Source: Chloroflexota bacterium (GTDB taxonomy: Bacteria; Chloroflexota; Anaerolineae; Anaerolineales; UBA11579). From it: a stretch of 13,321 nt of DNA. Where the stretch lies: assembly GCA_030610225.1 (NCBI GenBank), contig JAUWSD010000009.1:1-13321 (forward strand). Direction: 5' to 3'. Positions 5,719 to 10,482 of this stretch are shown here, in pieces. The notes beneath the pieces are model-generated. The model ran no database searches. It saw only the letters and a program-made list of their open reading frames with translations, and was not told the origin of the DNA. Both the position numbers and the translations under genes were made by a program. How positions within the stretch are numbered: the first letter of the stretch is position 1; each line of letters opens with the position of its first letter.

Positions 5719-6504
5719 ATGGAATTGATCATAATTCGAGGCGGTGGAGACCTGGCAAGCGGTGTTGCAGCTTGTTTATTTAGAGCAGGATATAAGATCC
5801 TAATCACTGAACAAGGTTCACCAGCCTCTGTACGCAGGAAAGTTTCATTTTCTGAAGCTGTGTATGATGGGCAAACGAAGGTTGAGGAGATCAGTGCCAG
5901 ATTTGCGGGATCACCCGAGGATATTCATGCGGTTTTCGATAGAAGTGAAATTCCAGTTATTATCGATCCTGATCTGGAAATAGTGAAGCATACTCCGGTT
6001 GAGTTCTTGGTCGATGCAAGGATGATGAAGCGGAAAGTGGAATATGATCTCGGATCAGTTTTAACTGTCATTGGTCTTGGACCTGGATTTGAAGTCGGAG
6101 TGAATTGTAATTTAGCGATTGAAACCAATCGGGGTCCAAGCTTGGGTGATGTCATATATCATGGAAGCCCACTCAAGGATACTGGAATCCCAGGGGAAAT
6201 TGGCGATAGATCCATTGAGAGAGTGCTGCGTGCTCCTTCAAACGGCAGAATGACCCACCACAAGAATATCGGGGATCATGTTAACTCTGGCGAGCTTATC
6301 GCGGAGGTAGACGGAAAAAAAGTGACTGCTCCATTTGATGGTGTGATCAGAGGATTGATCCATCCTGATTTTATAGTGATAGAAGGCATGAAGATCGGGG
6401 ATGTTGATCCTCGCAATGAGGTGGAGTTATGTTTTACAATCTCTGACAAGGCAATCAAGATCGGGGAGTCCGTTCTTAAAATCGTGGAAGAAAAGAAGAA
6501 GTAA
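5719..6504 (+). CDS. yqeB: YqeB / EF2563-family selenium-dependent molybdenum hydroxylase accessory protein
   Basis: 261 residues. The family is defined by co-occurrence with selenium-dependent molybdenum hydroxylases; its biochemical step is not firmly known, but a role in making or inserting the labile selenium ligand is the accepted guess. Seen: N-terminal nucleotide-binding-like IIIRGGGDLASGVA (4-17), LFRAGYKILITE (20-31), RRKVSFSEAVYDG (39-51), IGLGPGFEVGVNC (118-130), ETNRGPSLGDVIYHGS (135-150), TGIPGEIG (155-162), then a biotinyl-like barrel segment from RAPSNGRM to GVIRGLI (about 171-213) and KIGDVDPR (225-232) with CFTISDKA (238-245). These match the family along the full length. ATG 5719 is chosen because GGAG (5706-5709) is 9 bases upstream; an in-frame TTG at 5704 would overlap that site. 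It is divergent from the enzyme operon and its stop directly abuts the next ATG. Confidence 0.9.
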   Translation: MELIIIRGGGDLASGVAACLFRAGYKILITEQGSPASVRRKVSFSEAVYDGQTKVEEISARFAGSPEDIHAVFDRSEIPVIIDPDLEIVKHTPVEFLVDARMMKRKVEYDLGSVLTVIGLGPGFEVGVNCNLAIETNRGPSLGDVIYHGSPLKDTGIPGEIGDRSIERVLRAPSNGRMTHHKNIGDHVNSGELIAEVDGKKVTAPFDGVIRGLIHPDFIVIEGMKIGDVDPRNEVELCFTISDKAIKIGESVLKIVEEKKK

Positions 6505-7839
6505 ATGAAGCTGATCGATACGTTCAAACAAATTGAAGCGAAGAGCATTGCCTTTGTGGGTGCTGGAGGGAAAACTACTGCTATATTTGATCTAGCAAAT
6601 CAATTTGATACGCCTGTTTTTGTCACCACCACAACCAAGATAGGAGTAGATGAGAAAGATCTTGGTGACAGGTGGATAGAGATCAATTCTAAAAATGATT
6701 TAAATTTGATTGATCTAACCAGCATAGATGGAATTACAATTTTTACAGGTACACAACTTGATGAAACCCACATGGGGGGATTATCACTTGAATTAGTAGA
6801 ACAGCTTAGAGAGAAAGCGGCGAAAGCAGGGGCAGTGTTATTAATCGAAGCAGATGGTGCGAAAAAGAAATCTCTAAAGGCTCCGCTTGACTATGAACCA
6901 GTGATCCCGGATTTTGTTGACAAGGTAGTCGTATCTGCCGGATTAAATAATATAGGTAGTGCTTTGAATGATGAAAATGTTCATAGAGCAAATAAATTCT
7001 CTAAGTTGAGCGGATTGGAAATAGGGCAGGTAATTGAAATTGATTCAATAATGAAAGTCCTGATACATGAAGAAGCTGGATTGAAGGGTATTCCTTCGGA
7101 AGCAGGACAAATCTTACATTTAACACATGTAGAATTCGAAAAAACAGTTGATAAGATCAGGAAGTATTCAAGGAGATTGCTTGAAAAATATTCAGCAGTT
7201 TTCATCAGTGATCTGGATGAAGAGCAAATAAATGTAAAGAGGGTCATTCAAAGAACAGCGGGGATCATCCTGGCAGCAGGGGTCGCAAGCAGGGCGGGCG
7301 AGCCAAAGCAACTACTGGATTGGTTCGGGGAACCAATCATTAGAAAGGTTGTGAAAACTGCTTTGGCATCAGACCTGTCTGAAATTGTTGTAGTAACGGG
7401 GGAAGAGCATAATGAGATAAAAAAAGCCATCTCAGATCTGGATGTGAAAATAATAAATAATAATAAATGGCAAGCTGGGATTAGCAGCTCGATAAGAGTG
7501 GGATTGAACGCTTTATCAAGTGATATCGGGGCTGCAATGTTCATTTTAGCGGATCAACCTCAAATGCCTGTCAGGTTGTTAAATTCATTGATCAAAGAGC
7601 ATGAAATATATATGGCTCCAATTATTTATCCTGTCCATCAAGGAAAGCGGGGGAATCCTGTGATATTTGATAAAGTTACTTTTGCAGATCTCAGAAAGTT
7701 AGAAGGTGACAGCGGCGGGAGACAGCTGTTTTCAAAATTTGAATCCAGAGAAATATTGGAAAATGATGGAAGAATAATGGATGACATTGACACTTTGGAT
7801 GATTATGAGCGCTTGATCTCGGATTATAAAAAGGGTTAA
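6505..7839 (+). CDS. YqeC-MocA fusion: selenium-dependent hydroxylase accessory domain plus molybdenum cofactor cytidylyltransferase
   Basis: 444 residues in two parts. Residues about 1-235 are YqeC-like: a P-loop FVGAGGKTT (17-25), TTTTKIG (41-47), and the family signature LIEADGAKKKSLKAP (113-127) followed by PDFVDKVVVSAGL (135-147). YqeC is a putative ATP/GTP-binding factor of the selenium-dependent hydroxylase trait. Residues about 250-444 are MocA (NTP transferase fold), which joins CMP from CTP to molybdopterin-Mo to give the MCD cofactor used by this enzyme class: GIILAAGVASRAGEPKQLL (253-271), AGISSSIRVGL (324-334), ADQPQMP (349-355), RGNPVIF (382-388) and GDSGGRQL (401-408). A short linker (DEEQINVKRVIQR, 238-250) joins them with no stop or frameshift. 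ATG 6505 follows the yqeB TAA with no gap and a weak purine-rich SD, so expression is probably coupled. The two activities are usually separate genes; I am confident of both domains, less of how common this fusion is. Confidence 0.92.
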   Translation: MKLIDTFKQIEAKSIAFVGAGGKTTAIFDLANQFDTPVFVTTTTKIGVDEKDLGDRWIEINSKNDLNLIDLTSIDGITIFTGTQLDETHMGGLSLELVEQLREKAAKAGAVLLIEADGAKKKSLKAPLDYEPVIPDFVDKVVVSAGLNNIGSALNDENVHRANKFSKLSGLEIGQVIEIDSIMKVLIHEEAGLKGIPSEAGQILHLTHVEFEKTVDKIRKYSRRLLEKYSAVFISDLDEEQINVKRVIQRTAGIILAAGVASRAGEPKQLLDWFGEPIIRKVVKTALASDLSEIVVVTGEEHNEIKKAISDLDVKIINNNKWQAGISSSIRVGLNALSSDIGAAMFILADQPQMPVRLLNSLIKEHEIYMAPIIYPVHQGKRGNPVIFDKVTFADLRKLEGDSGGRQLFSKFESREILENDGRIMDDIDTLDDYERLISDYKKG

Positions 7840-7876
7840 ATTGGATAATATTCCTAATATTAGTATGGTTGGATGC

Positions 7877-7905
7877 TTGACACATAAGGGATGGTCTTTT
7901 AAAAT
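7877..7905 (+). promoter_or_regulatory. Sigma70 promoter of hppA
   Basis: TTGACA (7877-7882, perfect) and TAAAAT (7900-7905, 5 of 6) are separated by 17 bases, the ideal spacing. Transcription from about 7912 gives a leader of about 86 bases that carries the inverted repeat at 7929-7971. It lies wholly after the stop of the YqeC-MocA gene, so hppA is an independent unit. Confidence 0.75.
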
Positions 7906-7928
7906 CCGTTTGTTGAGTTCTTTACGGT

Positions 7929-7971
7929 TTGGTTAAATGTATTTATCCATGTTATAGATATATTTAACCAA
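7929..7971. repeat. Inverted repeat in the hppA leader
   Basis: Ten-base arms ttggttaaat (7929-7938) and atttaaccaa (7962-7971) pair perfectly around 23 bases. In RNA this would be a long, AT-rich hairpin ending 17 bases before the AGGAG site; in DNA it could be a two-half-site operator. A second weak promoter (TTGGTT-18-TATAGA) overlaps it. There is no T tract after it, so it is not a normal terminator. Confidence 0.5.
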
Positions 7972-7997
7972 CTTTATTCTATTTTACAGGAGATTAC

Positions 7998-10331
7998 ATG
8001 TATTATTTTGAAAGAATAACCTCATTTGAGATCATTTCTATCTGGTCAGTATTTGGTGTTGCTATCCTTGGTTTGATATATGCCGCCATTTTAAGGAAGC
8101 AGATCCTTGCTGAAGACACTGGAACGGAAAAGATGCGAGAGGTTTGGGGTGCAATCCGTGATGGAGCTGACGCTTATCTAAGACAACAGCTAAAGACAAT
8201 TATCCCCTTGATCGTTCTCTTGACCATAGCGATGTTCTTTTCTGTATACATTATTCCACCATCACATGAAGCAATTATGCGTTTTGGTAGAGATATGTCT
8301 GAAGAAACGATCAGTTTATATCTTGGATTTGGCCGGGCAATTGGGTTCATTTTCGGCTCAGTGTTTTCCTTGATCGTTGGGCAGATAGGTATGAGAATGG
8401 CCGTTCAGGGAAATGTTCGTGTGGCTTCAGCTGCACGTTACTCTTTTGGTGAAGCTCTTCGAATCGCCTATCGAACAGGCACGATCACAGGTATGCTCAC
8501 TGATGGGTTGGGTTTGTTGGGTGGAACTGTAATATTCATCTATTTTGGTGTTGCAGCACCTGATGCACTACTCGGTTTTGGTTTTGGTGGTACTCTCCTG
8601 GCTCTATTTATGCGAGTTGGTGGTGGCATCTTCACCAAAGCTGCAGATGTTGGTGCAGACCTGGTTGGTAAAGTTGAAGCCGGATTACCAGAAGACGATC
8701 CACGCAACCCAGCAGTTATTGCAGACCTGGTTGGTGACAATGTCGGTGACTGTGCTGGTATGGCAGCAGACATTTTTGAGTCATATGAGGTCACTATGGT
8801 TTCAGGTCTTATTCTGGGTGTTTCCCTCTATGCAATAAATGGTCATATTGAATGGATCATCTACCCTCTGATCGTTCGAGGCATTGGTGTTCTTGCTTCA
8901 ATTATTGGAACATATGCAGTAAAAGGTGATGATGAAGGCAGTGGTCAAGATGCTATGAAGGCAATATTCAAAGGCTTCTTATCATCCGCAGCAATTTCAA
9001 CAGTCCTTTTTTACATCGCAGCATATGCTTATATGCATTACCTGACAATTGATAACCCTCTTCCTGGTGGATGGTGGCGAACACCAACTGCGGTTGCTGT
9101 AGGTGTTGGTCTTGCAATCCTGATCGACAGGGTTACAGAAGTCTTTACAGGATCGCATAATGCTCCTGTTCAGGAGATCAAGAAATCTGCTGATACTGGT
9201 CCAGCGACATTGCTCCTTCAGGGTATTGCAGCAGGGTACGAATCATCTGTATGGTCAGCCCTGATCATTGCAGCAACAATTTTTGCTTCAATTTTGATAT
9301 TTAATGGTGTTGATCCTGATCCGATCAATCAAGTCACCTATATTCTTTACGGTGTGGCTATGACAGGTATCGGTATGCTCACATTAACTGGAAACAATGT
9401 TGCGATGGACTCATTTGGTCCGATCGCAGATAACGCAGCTGGAATTGGTCAGATGGCCTGGCAGGATGAGAAAGATGAGAAGCTGGTAAAGGCAAAACAG
9501 ATCATGGCCGACTTGGACTCAGTTGGAAATACAACTAAAGCGATCACAAAAGGTATTGCGATCGGTTCTGCAGTAATTGCAGCTGTATCCCTTTTCGGTT
9601 CATATATGGTTGATGTAAGTCGAGCACAGGCTCTGATCGGAATTCCATTAGTTGAACAGATCAGAAGCGTTGGAATCAGAGTTGATTATCCTCTGGTGTT
9701 CATTGGCGCACTGATCGGTGCAGCGCTTCCATGGTTATTCTCCTCATTTGCAATTCAAGCTGTAAGCCGTGCAAGTTCCTTGATCGTAAAGGAATGCCGC
9801 AGGCAGTTTGGCCTAGGTGTACTGGAAGGGACCATTGATCCAGACTATAAGGAAGCTGTAAACATTTCAACTTCAGCTGCTCAAAAAGAGCTTATTCCTC
9901 TGGCAACACTTAGTATTTTGACCCCAATCCTGGTTGGATTGGCACTGGGAGTTGAAGCTCTTGGTGGTTTCCTGGCTGGAATCATTTTATCTGGTCAGCT
10001 CCTGGCAGTGTTCATGAACAATGCTGGCGGTGCCTGGGATAATGCCAAGAAATTGATCGAAGATGAAGAATCAAGCATTGAGAATAATACAGGTAAAGGT
10101 TCTGAGCGACACAAAGCAAGTATTGTTGGTGATACAGTTGGAGACCCGATGAAAGATACAGCAGGTCCTGCTTTGAATCCAATGATCAAAGTTGTGAACA
10201 TTGTCTCCCTGATGGCTGGTCCAGTTGTAGTACAGTACTCAGAGAAGAGTTGGGGTGTTTGGCTAGCTATTGGTCTGATGTTAGCTGGAATCGTTTACTC
10301 AGTAATGACAAGTAAGAAAACAGTAAAATAA
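7998..10331 (+). CDS. hppA: K+-independent H+-translocating membrane pyrophosphatase
   Basis: 777 residues, full length. It hydrolyses pyrophosphate in the cytoplasm and pumps protons across the membrane, saving energy and removing PPi from biosynthesis. Seen: about 16 hydrophobic segments; KAADVGADLVGKVE (214-227) and DNVGDCAGMAADIFES (247-262), which hold the Mg-PPi-binding acidic residues; NNVAMDSFGPIADNAAGI (466-483); GNTTKAITKG (510-519); GGAWDNAKK (677-685) and GDTVGDPMKDTAGPALNP (711-728). Lys514 and Thr517 in GNTTKAITKG are the residues that mark the K+-independent, proton-pumping subfamily (Ala and Gly in K+-dependent ones). Met718 replaces the usual Phe in GDPFKDT. AGGAG 5 bases before ATG 7998 supports the start. 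It has its own promoter and a terminator 35 bases after the stop, so it forms a single-gene unit unrelated to its neighbours except that MocA-type reactions also release PPi. Confidence 0.97.
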   Translation: MYYFERITSFEIISIWSVFGVAILGLIYAAILRKQILAEDTGTEKMREVWGAIRDGADAYLRQQLKTIIPLIVLLTIAMFFSVYIIPPSHEAIMRFGRDMSEETISLYLGFGRAIGFIFGSVFSLIVGQIGMRMAVQGNVRVASAARYSFGEALRIAYRTGTITGMLTDGLGLLGGTVIFIYFGVAAPDALLGFGFGGTLLALFMRVGGGIFTKAADVGADLVGKVEAGLPEDDPRNPAVIADLVGDNVGDCAGMAADIFESYEVTMVSGLILGVSLYAINGHIEWIIYPLIVRGIGVLASIIGTYAVKGDDEGSGQDAMKAIFKGFLSSAAISTVLFYIAAYAYMHYLTIDNPLPGGWWRTPTAVAVGVGLAILIDRVTEVFTGSHNAPVQEIKKSADTGPATLLLQGIAAGYESSVWSALIIAATIFASILIFNGVDPDPINQVTYILYGVAMTGIGMLTLTGNNVAMDSFGPIADNAAGIGQMAWQDEKDEKLVKAKQIMADLDSVGNTTKAITKGIAIGSAVIAAVSLFGSYMVDVSRAQALIGIPLVEQIRSVGIRVDYPLVFIGALIGAALPWLFSSFAIQAVSRASSLIVKECRRQFGLGVLEGTIDPDYKEAVNISTSAAQKELIPLATLSILTPILVGLALGVEALGGFLAGIILSGQLLAVFMNNAGGAWDNAKKLIEDEESSIENNTGKGSERHKASIVGDTVGDPMKDTAGPALNPMIKVVNIVSLMAGPVVVQYSEKSWGVWLAIGLMLAGIVYSVMTSKKTVK

Positions 10332-10365
10332 AATAAGAAAAGATTAATTTCGGTAAAATTATAAG

Positions 10366-10403
10366 AAGAAGGCTGCCCTTCAATGAAGGAAGCCTTCTTT
10401 TTT
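10366..10403 (+). terminator. Rho-independent terminator of hppA
   Basis: Arms aagaaggct (10366-10374) and agccttctt (10391-10399) pair perfectly; inside them ccttc (10377-10381) and gaagg (10385-10389) extend the stem past a small bulge. The stem runs into six T's (10398-10403). It begins 34 bases after the hppA stop. Confidence 0.88.
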
Positions 10404-10431
10404 ATTATGAAAATATCTTTGTTTTATTCAC

Positions 10432-10460
10432 TTGTCACTATATATTTTATAAGGCATACT
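10432..10460 (+). promoter_or_regulatory. Weak promoter candidate for the TPR gene
   Basis: TTGTCA (10432-10437, 5 of 6) and CATACT (10455-10460, 4 of 6) are 17 bases apart. Transcription would begin near 10467, immediately before AAGGAG (10468-10473), a very short leader. A terminator upstream means some promoter must lie in this gap. Confidence 0.35.
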
Positions 10461-10482
10461 ATCTAATAAGGAGAATAGTTTA

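Noticed and set aside
7846..7862. Hairpin taatatt-cct-aatatta after the YqeC-MocA gene
   Set aside because: The stem is only A/T pairs and no T tract follows, so it is unlikely to be an intrinsic terminator.
8540..8838. Open frames on both strands inside hppA (e.g. 8540-8794 minus, 8545-8838 plus)
   Set aside because: Both lie inside a full-length, motif-complete pyrophosphatase gene and have no SD or family features.
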